From: JAFKFH01 sp017307375
GTDB lineage: Bacteria; Pseudomonadota; Alphaproteobacteria; Ferrovibrionales; Ferrovibrionaceae
Assembly: GCA_965229335.1 (NCBI GenBank)
Contig: OZ245874.1
Coordinates: 1,550,001 to 1,614,000 of the forward strand
DNA length: 64,000 nucleotides
Reading direction: 5' to 3'
Shown here: one piece after another, positions 15,760 to 24,453 of the stretch
Layout of the letters: every line of letters begins with the position of its first letter
Position numbering within the stretch: the stretch's first letter is position 1
Translations under genes and position numbers: made by a program
Notes under the pieces: generated by a model
What the model was told of the DNA's origin: nothing
The model's input: the letters and a program-made list of their open reading frames with translations, nothing else
Database searches by the model: none

Positions 15760-17199
15760 TCAGGCCCCGCTGCGCGCGCTGCGATGATGCTGGCCGTAGG
15801 CGGCGATGCTGTCCAGCCGGCGGATCCGGCCGATATGGCCGCCCAGCGCCGCGTAGTCGTCGCGGCGCATGGTGAATTCGATCGGCGCGACCAGGGCCGG
15901 CGTCGGCACGTAGCCGAAGGCATTGGCCGGCAGGGTGGTGACGTCGACCATGAAGGTGATGCCGCCGCCCGGCCAGACATAGACCGGTGCCCCGCCCGAG
16001 GTGACGCGGGTCAGCGCCTCGCGTACCGACCGGGTCAGGCGAATGGGGTTCTCGGTGACGCCGGAACGCAGGGACCCGCCCGCCCCGGCCATGAACAGCA
16101 CGGTCGACAGCGCCGGCTCGCAATTCTCGCCGATGCGGGCGACGACCTTGGCGATCGGGTCGGGCATCGCGGCCGGGCGCGGCACCAGGTCGCCGTCGAG
16201 TTCCAGCCAGATCGAATCCTCGCCGGTGGTCGACACCATCAGGAGCCGCATGCCCGGCCAGGCGAGCTTGGGGTCGATCTTCTCGATGATGGTCAGCGGA
16301 TCGGTGATCGTGGTGCCGCCCCAGCCCGAGCCCGGGTCGGCGACGTGGAAATAGCGGCCCGGCGTCGACTTGCGGCCGCGGACGCGGATGCCGGCCGGCC
16401 GCATGTCGAGGCCGCGTCCGGCCTGATGCTCGGTCAGCACGCCGGTGATATGGTCGTCGACGACGATGACCTCGTCGACATGGCCGTGCCATTGCTGGGC
16501 GAACATGCCGATGGTGGCGCTGCCGCAGCCGACGCGCATCCGCTGTTCCAGCACGTCGTTGATGACCGGCGGCTTGCCCGCCTGCACGACCAGCCGGGCG
16601 CCGCCCTCGACCGCCAACTCGACCGCCGCGCCGTTGGCCAGGGCCAGCAGGGTGTCGCAGGTGACGACGCCTTCCTTCTTCGACCCGCCGGTCAGGTGGC
16701 GCACCCCGCCCAGCGACAGCATCTGCGAGCCGTATTCGGCAGTGGTGACATGCCCGACCGGTTCGCCGCGCGCGGTGACGACGGCCTGTTCGGGGCCGAC
16801 GAAGCGGTCGGTGTCGATCTTCACCTTCAGCCCGCAATAGGAGAAGATGCCTTCGGTCACCACGGTGACCATGTCGACCCCGGCGACCTCGGACCCGACG
16901 ATGAAGGGGGCGGGCTTGTAGTCCGGATAGGTCGTGCCCGAGCCGATGCCGGTCACGAACGGGGCGGCCGAGGGCTCGACCGGGTTGCCGGTCCAGTCGT
17001 TGGCCAGGAACGGCACGACCTCGGCCCCGCTGCGGTCGAGCAGGACCAGCGGATCGACCCGGTGCAGCAATCCCTCGACATTGGCATAGCGGTCGCAGGC
17101 ACCGGTCTTGCCCGGCTTGATCCGGCACAGCACCGGGCAGGCCTGGCAGACGACGACGTCGCCGTCGCGCACGGTTTCGACCGGGTTGACCTCGATCAT
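15760..17199 (-). CDS. 6-hydroxynicotinate reductase homologue (iron-sulfur flavoprotein)
   Basis: A 479-residue protein similar to 6-hydroxynicotinate reductase, which reduces the pyridine ring to 1,4,5,6-tetrahydro-6-oxonicotinate in E. barkeri. The N-terminus has a ferredoxin-like cysteine cluster CQACPVLCRIKPGKTGACDR (about residues 18-37). Further cysteines occur in FSYCGLKVKID, VTCDTLL, RVGCGSATIG and ENCEPAL, enough for more than one iron-sulfur centre. A segment RSGVTENPIRLT loosely resembles flavinylation motifs. Its start overlaps the hydroxylase stop as ATGA. The assignment rests on homology and context, and the true substrate could be another hydroxylated N-heterocycle. Confidence 0.82.
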   Translation of the reverse strand: MIEVNPVETVRDGDVVVCQACPVLCRIKPGKTGACDRYANVEGLLHRVDPLVLLDRSGAEVVPFLANDWTGNPVEPSAAPFVTGIGSGTTYPDYKPAPFIVGSEVAGVDMVTVVTEGIFSYCGLKVKIDTDRFVGPEQAVVTARGEPVGHVTTAEYGSQMLSLGGVRHLTGGSKKEGVVTCDTLLALANGAAVELAVEGGARLVVQAGKPPVINDVLEQRMRVGCGSATIGMFAQQWHGHVDEVIVVDDHITGVLTEHQAGRGLDMRPAGIRVRGRKSTPGRYFHVADPGSGWGGTTITDPLTIIEKIDPKLAWPGMRLLMVSTTGEDSIWLELDGDLVPRPAAMPDPIAKVVARIGENCEPALSTVLFMAGAGGSLRSGVTENPIRLTRSVREALTRVTSGGAPVYVWPGGGITFMVDVTTLPANAFGYVPTPALVAPIEFTMRRDDYAALGGHIGRIRRLDSIAAYGQHHRSARSGA

Positions 17200-19931
17200 G
17201 GCGTCACCCCGGCGGCTACGAGGGCTGCGTGGATGCGGTCCGGCGTCGCCGGGGCGCGGGTCAGCCGCACGCCGGTCGCCTGGTGGATCGCGGCGAAGAT
17301 CGCCGGCGGAATGCCGACCAGCGCCGGTTCGCCCACCCCCTTGGCGCCGAACGGGCCGAGCGGATCGGGGCTTTCGATGAGGATGCAATCGATCGGCGGC
17401 ATGTCGCCGACCGTCGGGATCAGGTAGTCGTGCAGGTTCTCGGTCCGGCCGGGCACGTATTCCTCCATCAGCGCCAGGCCCAGCCCCTGGGCGATGCCGC
17501 CGTGCAGCTGGCCTTCGACCTGCTGCGGATTGACCGCGCGGCCGACATCGTGGGCGGCGACGATCCGGTGCAGCGTGACCTTGCCCAGCGCGACATCGAC
17601 GCTGAGTTCGACCATCTGGGCGCCGAAGGCATAGGCGGCATAGGGCTCGCCCTGGCCGTCGCGATCGAGCGTCGTGGTCGGCGGATCGAAGCGGCCGTGG
17701 CCCGACAGCACGTCGCCGCGTTCGTCCGGCTTCAGCGACGCGAGGTCCAGCCGGTGTTCGCCCGCCCCGTCGCGCACCACCAGGTATCCCTGGTGCAGGA
17801 TGATCGCGGCATCGTCGCCGGCATTGACCCGGCGCAGGATCTGGCCGCGCAGGTCGCGGCCGGCCAGTTCGGCGGCCTTGCCCGAGACATAGGTCTGGCG
17901 CGAGGCCGAGGTCTTGCCGGCATCCTCGGTCAGGTCGGTGTCGCCGATGACGAAGTCGATGCGGTCGACCGGCACGCCCAGCGCGTCGGCCGCGATCTGC
18001 GGCATGATCGTCGTCGAGCCCTGGCCGATGTCGACCGCGCCGTTATAGAGCATCAGCCGTCCGTCCGGCCGCAGGCCCAGCCGCATCGCCGACGGGTTCG
18101 ACAGGGCGGTGTTGCCGATGCCGTACCACAGGCAGGCGATGCCGGCGCCGCGCCGATGCCGGCCGCCCCGCGCATTCGCCTCGGCCACCGCCCGCTGCGC
18201 CGCCTGCCAGTGCGGGCGCAGCGCCGCCAGGCAGTCGGCCAGGCCGGCCGAGGCCTTGAGCATCTGGCCCGACGGCGTGATGTCGCCGACGCGCAGCGCA
18301 TTGCGGTGGCGGAATTCCAGCCGGTCGATGCCGAGCTTCCCGGCCAGCATGTCGATCAGCGCCTCGCCGGCGATGGCCGATTGCGGCACGCCGAAGCCGC
18401 GGAAGGCGCCGGCCGGCGGATCGTTGGTATAGATCGCGCGGCTCTCGACCCGGGCGGCGGCGACGCGATAGGGGCCGGTCGCATGCACCGGCACCCGCCC
18501 GGCGACCGTCGGCCCCCAGGAGGCATAGGCGCCGGTGTTGAAATCGCCGGCGAAGTCGAAGGCGGTGATGTTGCCCGCGGCATCGGCGGCGGCCCGCGCG
18601 GTGATCGCGGCGGGATGGCGCTTGGTGGTCGCCTTCATCGATTCCGGGCGCGAATAGACGCAGCGCACCGGCCGCCCGGTCAGCCAGGCGGCGACCGCCA
18701 CCACCGGCTGGATCGACAGGTCCAGCTTGCCGCCGAAACCGCCGCCGGTCGCGGTGGGGATGATGCGGATGCGGTCGGGCGCCATGCCCATCACATGCGC
18801 GACCTCGTCGCGGTCCATGTAGGGCGATTGGGTGCAGGCCACGATCTCGATGCGGTCGCCGACGCGGCGGGCATAACCCGCCTCGGGCTCGATATAGGCA
18901 TGTTCGACGAAGCTGGTCTCGACCGCGATCTCGGCCGTCGCCGCCGCGGCGGCGAAGCCGGCCGCGAGATCGCCGCGGGCCAGCCGGCCGCGGGTCAGCA
19001 CATTGTCCGGGCGGTGGTCGTGCAGGGCCGGGGCCGCGCCGCGGCGGGCGGCGGCGAAGGTGACGGGATCGAGCGGTTCCCAGGTGATCGGCACCTCGGC
19101 GTCGGGCAGGCGGGCGATGCAGTCCGGCTCGCCGACCAGCGCCACGACGGCCTCGCCGCGATAGCGGACGATGCCGCCATCGGCCAGGGCCGGCTGGTCC
19201 TTGTCGACCGGATAGATGCCATAGCGGTTGACCGGGATGTCGGCGGCGGTCAGCACCCGCACCAGCCCGGGCCAGCGCGCGTGCAGCGGCCCGAGATCGC
19301 CGAGGGTGAAGCGGGCCCGCGCATGCGGCGAGCGCACGACGCGCAGCGCCAGGGCGTCGGCCGGGATCCCGTCGGCGCCATAGAGCGCTTCGCCGGTGAC
19401 GCGCGGACGGCCGTCGGCCTTGACGGTGCGGGCGCCCACGGCGGCCCCCTCGGCCGGTCCGTCCGGCAGGGTGGCGGGCGCGCCGGCGTCCATCACCGCC
19501 TCGACGATCTTGACGTAGCCGGTACAGCGGCACAGCACGCCACCCAGCGCATCCTCGACCTCGGCGCGCGCCGGGCTGGGATTGCGTTCCAGCAGGTCGT
19601 GGGCCGCCATCAGCATGCCCGGGGTGCAGATGCCGCATTGTGCCGCGCCATGGCGCAGGAACGCGGCCTGCAGCCGCGACAGCCCGCCGTCGGCGGCCAG
19701 CGCCTCGACCGTGGTGACCGCGCGGCCGGCCGCCTGGGCCACCGGCACCATGCAGGCACAGACCTGCGCGCCGTCGAGCAGCACGGTGCAGGCGCCGCAA
19801 TCGCCGGCATTGCAGCCGACCTTGGTGCCGGTCAGGCCCAGCTGGTCGCGCAGGACGTCGGCCAGCCGCGTGGCCGGGGCGGCGGCGACCTCGACGGCGG
19901 CCCCGTTGACGGTGAGGGCGATGGGGTTCAT
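17196..19931 (-). CDS. Molybdenum hydroxylase, fused 2Fe-2S and molybdopterin subunit
   Basis: A 911-residue xanthine-dehydrogenase-family protein. Residues 1-160 form the CoxS-type iron-sulfur part. It has the plant-ferredoxin cluster GCNAGDCGACTVLLDGAQVC and the second cluster CGICTPGM with CRCTGYVKIVEAV. The rest is the CoxL-type molybdopterin part, with GGGFGGK, GAFRGFGVPQ and the catalytic Glu in GAKGVGEPA near the C-terminus. Such enzymes hydroxylate N-heterocycles such as nicotinate, purines or quinolines. The electron route to FAD is through the adjacent subunit, whose stop overlaps this start. Fusion of the small and large subunits is a less common arrangement. Confidence 0.92.
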   Translation of the reverse strand: MNPIALTVNGAAVEVAAAPATRLADVLRDQLGLTGTKVGCNAGDCGACTVLLDGAQVCACMVPVAQAAGRAVTTVEALAADGGLSRLQAAFLRHGAAQCGICTPGMLMAAHDLLERNPSPARAEVEDALGGVLCRCTGYVKIVEAVMDAGAPATLPDGPAEGAAVGARTVKADGRPRVTGEALYGADGIPADALALRVVRSPHARARFTLGDLGPLHARWPGLVRVLTAADIPVNRYGIYPVDKDQPALADGGIVRYRGEAVVALVGEPDCIARLPDAEVPITWEPLDPVTFAAARRGAAPALHDHRPDNVLTRGRLARGDLAAGFAAAAATAEIAVETSFVEHAYIEPEAGYARRVGDRIEIVACTQSPYMDRDEVAHVMGMAPDRIRIIPTATGGGFGGKLDLSIQPVVAVAAWLTGRPVRCVYSRPESMKATTKRHPAAITARAAADAAGNITAFDFAGDFNTGAYASWGPTVAGRVPVHATGPYRVAAARVESRAIYTNDPPAGAFRGFGVPQSAIAGEALIDMLAGKLGIDRLEFRHRNALRVGDITPSGQMLKASAGLADCLAALRPHWQAAQRAVAEANARGGRHRRGAGIACLWYGIGNTALSNPSAMRLGLRPDGRLMLYNGAVDIGQGSTTIMPQIAADALGVPVDRIDFVIGDTDLTEDAGKTSASRQTYVSGKAAELAGRDLRGQILRRVNAGDDAAIILHQGYLVVRDGAGEHRLDLASLKPDERGDVLSGHGRFDPPTTTLDRDGQGEPYAAYAFGAQMVELSVDVALGKVTLHRIVAAHDVGRAVNPQQVEGQLHGGIAQGLGLALMEEYVPGRTENLHDYLIPTVGDMPPIDCILIESPDPLGPFGAKGVGEPALVGIPPAIFAAIHQATGVRLTRAPATPDRIHAALVAAGVTP

Positions 19932-20782
19932 CAGGCGGCCTCGGTGATCGGCTGGCCCAGGCCCGCCAGGGTGTCGCGCAGCAGGGTGACGGCGGCGGCC
20001 CGGCGATAGGCGGCGCTGCCGCGCACGTCGTCGAGCGGTGCCAGCCCGGCGATGTCGGAGGCGGCGACGAGATCGTGCAGCCCGCTGGCCAGCGACTGGC
20101 CGACCAGGCGCGCCTCCAATGCCGGCAGGCGCTGGGGCACCGCGCTGCAGGCGCCGACCGCGATGCCGGCCCGGGCGATGCGGTCGCCTTCGACCTCCAG
20201 CCGAGCGGCGACCATTACGATCGAGATGACGAGATAGCGGCGGGCGCCGAGCTTGGCGAAGGCGGTGCGCGCCGCGGCCGCCGATTTCGGCACGATCAGC
20301 GCGGTGACGATCTCGTCGGGCAGGCGCGCGGTGCGGCGGTTGCCCAGCACGAAATCGGGAATGGCGAGTTCGCGCCGCCCGGCCGCCGAGGTCAGCTCGA
20401 CCCGCGCGTCGAGGGCCAGCAGGTTCGGCGTGCCGTCGGCCGCCGGCGAGGCGTTGCACAGGTTGCCGCCCAGCGTGCCGGCATTCTGCACCTGGCGGCC
20501 GCCGACCTCGCGGGCGGCGCGGCGATAGCCGTCGAACAGCGGCGGCAGCGCGGCCTCGGCCAGTTCGGTCCAGGTGGTCAGGGCGCCGAGCCGCCAGTGA
20601 TCGGCCAGCTCGGCGATGCCGCGCAGCGCACCGATCGCGGTGAGATCGAGGATGTCTTCGTCGGCGAAGCGGTCGACGCGGGCGGGGTAATGGTCGGTCC
20701 CCCCGGCCAGCAGCGTGCGGCTGCCGGCGCTCAGGATCCTCAGCGCCTCGTCGAGGGTATCGGGTCGGCTGTACTGGCCCAT
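19931..20782 (-). CDS. Molybdenum hydroxylase FAD subunit (CoxM-type)
   Basis: A 283-residue FAD-binding subunit. The FAD motifs are LLAGGTDHYP (about residues 23-32) and QNAGTLGGNLCNASPAADG (about residues 98-116). The CO-dehydrogenase flavoprotein C-terminal domain follows. It passes electrons from the 2Fe-2S centres of the fused hydroxylase to an acceptor. It is the first gene of the six-gene run FAD subunit, Mo subunit, reductase, UPF0280 and the two DUF1185 genes, all spaced by a few bases or overlapping. A GTTTGTATAC site lies 39 bases upstream. Confidence 0.92.
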   Translation of the reverse strand: MGQYSRPDTLDEALRILSAGSRTLLAGGTDHYPARVDRFADEDILDLTAIGALRGIAELADHWRLGALTTWTELAEAALPPLFDGYRRAAREVGGRQVQNAGTLGGNLCNASPAADGTPNLLALDARVELTSAAGRRELAIPDFVLGNRRTARLPDEIVTALIVPKSAAAARTAFAKLGARRYLVISIVMVAARLEVEGDRIARAGIAVGACSAVPQRLPALEARLVGQSLASGLHDLVAASDIAGLAPLDDVRGSAAYRRAAAVTLLRDTLAGLGQPITEAA

Positions 20783-20820
20783 GCCGCGCTCGCGCCTCCC
20801 GTACTGGCTAAGCGGCGATT

Positions 20821-20834
20821 GTTTGTATACATAT
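20821..20834. promoter_or_regulatory. Second GTATAC-type candidate MarR site, upstream of the hydroxylase operon
   Basis: GTTTGTATACATAT has the 8-base palindrome TGTATACA. Its left ten bases match the perfect palindrome at 12071 except for one pyrimidine. It lies in the AT-richer 175-base region between the FAD subunit gene and the divergent GST gene, where the operon promoter should be. The right half is less symmetrical, so binding may be weaker. Confidence 0.5.
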
Positions 20835-20957
20835 TAATTCCGGTCGGCAGGCTGTCAAGCGACTGCGATTGGCACCCCGTGAACCGGGGCAGGCGGATCT
20901 TTTTCCCCGCCGCCGGATCGGCCAGGGTCGGCCCCGTCAACCAGCGGGGCCGCCAGC

Positions 20958-21623
20958 ATGATCGATCTCTATTTCGCGCCGACGCCGAACGGGCTGAAGC
21001 TCACGCTGTTCATGGCCGAGACCGGCCTGGCCCACCGCATCGTCCCGGTCAGCCTGACGAAGGGCGAGCAGTTCCGGCCCGACTTCCTGGCGATCGCGCC
21101 GAACAACCGCATTCCGGCCCTGGTCGACCATGCGCCGGCCGATGGCGGGGCGCCGCTGGCGCTGTTCGAATCCGGGGCGATGCTGCTCTACCTCGCCGAC
21201 AAGACCGGCAGGCTGATCCCGCCCGACCTGCGCGGCCGCAACGAGGTGTTGCAGTGGCTGTTCTGGCAGATGGCGGGGCTGGGCCCGATGGCCGGCCAGG
21301 CCGGCTACTTCAAGGTCTACGCCCCCGAGACCGTGCCGTTCGCCATCGCCCGCTACGAGAAGGAAACCGCCCGGCTCTACGGCGTGATGGACCGCCGGCT
21401 GGCCGATCGCGCCTATCTGGCCGGCGACGATTACACGATTGCCGACATCGCCTGCTATCCGTGGATCGTGCCCCATCGCGCCCATGGCCAGGACCTCGCG
21501 GCCTTTCCGAACCTGCGCCGCTGGTTTGCCGCGATCGGCGAGCGGCCGGCGACCGTGCGCGCCTATGACGGCGTCGCCGATGTCTATGCCCGGCCCGGCC
21601 GGCCGGTGGCGACGGCCGGCTAG
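20958..21623 (+). CDS. Glutathione S-transferase, Nu-class like
   Basis: A 221-residue GST. The N-terminal thioredoxin-like domain has the Nu-class motif TPNGLK near residue 10, the cis-Pro region NNRIPALVDH and the glutathione-contacting FESGAMLLYLADK. The helical C-terminal domain includes YTIADIACYPWI. Nu-class enzymes such as YghU and YfcG show disulfide reductase or peroxidase activity. The gene is divergent from the hydroxylase operon and shares its promoter region. It may belong to the same response, but this is not demonstrated. Confidence 0.9.
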   Translation: MIDLYFAPTPNGLKLTLFMAETGLAHRIVPVSLTKGEQFRPDFLAIAPNNRIPALVDHAPADGGAPLALFESGAMLLYLADKTGRLIPPDLRGRNEVLQWLFWQMAGLGPMAGQAGYFKVYAPETVPFAIARYEKETARLYGVMDRRLADRAYLAGDDYTIADIACYPWIVPHRAHGQDLAAFPNLRRWFAAIGERPATVRAYDGVADVYARPGRPVATAG

Positions 21624-21655
21624 CCGCGGCGGCCGCGATCGCCCAGAATGGGCCG

Positions 21656-22615
21656 ATGATCGCGCGGGCATTGCTGTTTCTGCTGCTGCTGGCCGGGCTG
21701 CTGCCCGCACCGCCGGTCCTGGCCCAGCCGGTCGAGATGGCGGGGCCGGAAGGGCCGCTGCGCGGCACGCTGCTGGTGCCCGATGGGGCCGGGGCGCCGG
21801 CGGTGCTGATCATTCCGGGTTCCGGCCCGACCGATCGCGACGGCAACAACCCGCTCGGCGTGCGGGCGGCGACCTACCGGCTGCTGGCCGAGGGGCTGGC
21901 GGCCGCGGGCATCGCCACGCTGCGCACCGACAAGCGCGGCCTGTTCGGCAGCAAGGCGGCGCTGGCCGATGCCGATGCGGTGACCATTGCCGACTATGCC
22001 GCCGATACGCTGGGCTGGGCCGCGCTGCTGCGCGGGCGGCTCGGCCTCGACTGCGTCTGGCTGCTCGGCCACAGCGAGGGCGGGCTGATCGCGCTGGTCG
22101 CCGCGCGCCAGCCCGCCGGCCTCTGCGGCCTGGTGCTGGTGGCGACGGCGGGCCGGCCGCTCGGCGCCGTGCTGCGCGCCCAATTGCGGGCGAACCCGGC
22201 GAATGCCCCGCTGCTCGCCGCCGCGATGCCGGCGATCGACGCGCTGGAAGCCGGGCGGCGGGTCGATACCGCGGCCATGCCGCCGGCGCTGCTCGGCCTG
22301 TTCCGCCCGTCGGTGCAGGGGTTCATGATCTCGGCGATGGCCTACGATCCCGCCGCGCTGCTGCGGGGCTGGGCCGGACCGGCGCTGATCGTGCAGGGCG
22401 AACGCGACCTGCAGGTCGGCCCGGCCGATGCCCGCGCGCTCGCCGCCGCCGATCCGCGGGCCCGGCTGGTGCTGCTGCCCGGGGTCAACCATGTGCTGAA
22501 GGCGGTGGCGACCGACGATGCCGCCGCCAATCTCGCCGCCTATGCCGATCCCGACCTGCCGCTGGCCCCCGGCGTCGTCGCCGCCATCGCCGGTTTCGTC
22601 AGGGCCGGCCGCTGA
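21656..22615 (+). CDS. Exported alpha/beta hydrolase
   Basis: A 319-residue protein with a hydrophobic signal peptide (about residues 1-23, ending PPVLAQ). The alpha/beta-hydrolase fold shows the oxyanion segment IIPGSGPTDRDGNN, the nucleophile elbow GHSEGG and a late catalytic His in LPGVNHVLK. A likely Asp lies in QGERDLQVGP. The sequence is typical of periplasmic esterases or lysophospholipase-like hydrolases annotated only by fold. It is 32 bases downstream of the GST gene and could be co-transcribed. The substrate is unknown. Confidence 0.85.
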   Translation: MIARALLFLLLLAGLLPAPPVLAQPVEMAGPEGPLRGTLLVPDGAGAPAVLIIPGSGPTDRDGNNPLGVRAATYRLLAEGLAAAGIATLRTDKRGLFGSKAALADADAVTIADYAADTLGWAALLRGRLGLDCVWLLGHSEGGLIALVAARQPAGLCGLVLVATAGRPLGAVLRAQLRANPANAPLLAAAMPAIDALEAGRRVDTAAMPPALLGLFRPSVQGFMISAMAYDPAALLRGWAGPALIVQGERDLQVGPADARALAAADPRARLVLLPGVNHVLKAVATDDAAANLAAYADPDLPLAPGVVAAIAGFVRAGR

Positions 22616-22660
22616 CCTCGCGCCGGACCCTGCCGTCGACGATTTCGTCGGCGACCGAAA

Positions 22661-23599
22661 TCAGCCCAGGCGGCCGAAGGCGCGTGCGGTGTTGCGCCCG
22701 GCGGCCTTGGCGGCGTAGAGCGCGGCATCGGCGCGCACGAACAGGTCGGACGCGCTGCAACCATCGGCCTGGGCGATGCCGACCGAGGCCCCCATGGTCA
22801 GCCGGCGCCCGTCGATGTCGAGCGGCCGGCTGAGCCCGGCGATGATCGCCGCGGCCAGCGCATCGCAGGCGGCGGGGGTGGCGTGCGTGCCCAGCAGCAC
22901 CGCAAATTCGTCGCCGCCGATGCGGGCGACCAGTTCGACCCCGCGGCAGGTTTCCGCCAGGCGCCGCGCGGCTTCACGCAGGCCGTCGTCGCCGACGGCA
23001 TGGCCATAGCTGTCGTTGATCTGCTTGAACCCGTCCAGGTCGACCAGGAGGAGCGCGCCGATGTCGTGCCCGCTGTCGGCGGTGGCCAGCCGGGTCTGGA
23101 ACTGGCTGCGATTGGCCAGGCCGGTCATCACGTCGAACTCGGCCAGATAGCGGGTGCGTTCCCACAGCAGCCGCTCCTCGGTGATGTCCTGCTTCATGCC
23201 GAAGATGCGGGCGGCCCGGCCGTTCTCGCTCTCGACCGTCGCGGTCACGCGGATCCAGCGCCGCCGGCCGCGAAAGGTGACGATCTCGGCATCGAGCGTG
23301 AAGCCGCTGCGCTCGGCGATGGCCTGGCCGCGCAGGCGGGTCAGCGCCTCGCGCGACGCCTCGGTGTAGCAGGCCAGGATCTGGCCGCGATCGAGCGTGC
23401 AGCCGCGCGGCAGGTCGAACAGGTCGAACACGACATCCGTCCAGCTCAGCGCCTCGTCGGGCAGGGTGCATTCCCAGACGCCGATGCGCGCGGCCTCGGA
23501 GGCACGGTCGAAAATCTTGCGGCTGTGGAGCAATTCCGCCTGCAGCCGCGCGATCTCGGCCGCCGCCCCGATATCCAACGAACTCTGGTGTACTGTCAT
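22661..23599 (-). CDS. PAS-GGDEF diguanylate cyclase
   Basis: A 312-residue protein with a PAS/PAC sensor (about residues 30-145, starting ASEAARIGVWECTLPDEALS and ending IFGMKQDITEER) joined to a GGDEF domain. The active-site motif is intact, RIGGDEFAVLL at about 226-236, and DLDGFKQINDSYGHAVGD is present, so it should make cyclic di-GMP. The inhibitory-site position reads RGVE rather than RxxD, so feedback inhibition may be weak. The ATG at 23599 is preferred over an upstream TTG. No membrane segment is visible, so it is probably cytoplasmic. Confidence 0.9.
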   Translation of the reverse strand: MTVHQSSLDIGAAAEIARLQAELLHSRKIFDRASEAARIGVWECTLPDEALSWTDVVFDLFDLPRGCTLDRGQILACYTEASREALTRLRGQAIAERSGFTLDAEIVTFRGRRRWIRVTATVESENGRAARIFGMKQDITEERLLWERTRYLAEFDVMTGLANRSQFQTRLATADSGHDIGALLLVDLDGFKQINDSYGHAVGDDGLREAARRLAETCRGVELVARIGGDEFAVLLGTHATPAACDALAAAIIAGLSRPLDIDGRRLTMGASVGIAQADGCSASDLFVRADAALYAAKAAGRNTARAFGRLG

Positions 23600-23827
23600 G
23601 TCGTCAATTCCGCCATCTACTGGACAAGAATGCAATCGCCCGGCCGGCCACCAAGCGACACCACGTCCCCCTAGATCAGCCCTGCATCGGCCGGCGGCGA
23701 TGGGCGGATAATCCTGTACCCCACAGATGTGACGATCGGTGAACCTTCCGCAACCTGCAAGGATTTGGCCATTGCCTGAGTATACGGAATCGGCCGATAC
23801 TGGATCAAAATAACTATAAATTTATTT

Positions 23828-23844
23828 CATCATTTGTAATGATG
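23828..23844. promoter_or_regulatory. Perfect 7-base-pair hairpin spanning the start of the next gene
   Basis: CATCATT-TGT-AATGATG is a perfect inverted repeat in the AT-rich end of the 239-base region upstream of the coiled-coil gene pair. It includes the start ATG at 23839 and the alternative ATG at 23842. Folding in the mRNA would hide the start, so it may tune translation. No clear Shine-Dalgarno sequence is seen. Confidence 0.4.
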
Positions 23845-24453
23845 CGTGTGGCGGATGGGTGGCTGATGCTCTGGTTCCCGGTTGCGGCCTGTATAGCCCT
23901 CCTCGGCGCGATCGTCGCACGCCTCTCGATTCCGGCGGCCCATCGGCGGCATCTGCGCCTTTCGGCGCTCGAGGCCGAAATCGCGGCCGAGGCCCAGCAG
24001 CTCGAACAGGCGCGCAAGCTGCTCGAAAAGGTCGACGGCGATATCCGCGACATCGATTCCCGCTTCGTCTCGCTGGGCCGTGAAATCCCCCAGTTGCGCG
24101 AGGAATTCGCCGCGCTGCGCCGCCGTCCGGTGTGGCCGGCGCGCGAAGTGGTGCTGTCGGAAACCGATACCACGCGCGTCTACGTCGCGCGCCTCGAACG
24201 GCTGGCCGGCGGCACCCCCAGCGTCTGGGCGGTACCCAACTATCTGATCATCTACGCCGAGAACGAGAGTGCGGCGGTGGCCGGCGCGATGTCGCGCTTT
24301 CCGTCGGCGCATGGCTACAGCCTGGCCTTCGCCACCACCTCGTTCCCGCTTCACCTGCGCCATCGCGACCGCGTCATCCAGTTCGCGGACCCGACCCCGG
24401 CCGCGGCCGAGGCGCAGGGCCAGGACCCCGAACCGGAGGCGATGTCGGCCTGA
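23839..24453 (+). CDS. Membrane-anchored coiled-coil protein, unknown function, paralogue A
   Basis: A 204-residue protein with one N-terminal membrane helix (about residues 8-28). A coiled coil rich in Glu, Ala and Arg follows (about 40-95), then a small globular domain containing VYVARLERLAGG and YLIIYAENESAAVAGAMSRF. The tail is acidic and Ala/Pro-rich. The globular part aligns with the end of the next gene product, so the two appear to be paralogues. The stop and the next start overlap by one base, so they are co-expressed and probably interact. I do not recognise the family. Confidence 0.7.
   Translation: MMRVADGWLMLWFPVAACIALLGAIVARLSIPAAHRRHLRLSALEAEIAAEAQQLEQARKLLEKVDGDIRDIDSRFVSLGREIPQLREEFAALRRRPVWPAREVVLSETDTTRVYVARLERLAGGTPSVWAVPNYLIIYAENESAAVAGAMSRFPSAHGYSLAFATTSFPLHLRHRDRVIQFADPTPAAAEAQGQDPEPEAMSA

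Noticed and set aside
11585..20782. Naming the cluster a complete nicotinate degradation pathway
   Set aside because: The hydroxylase substrate cannot be read from sequence and the enzymes after ring opening are absent, so only a candidate N-heterocycle route is claimed.
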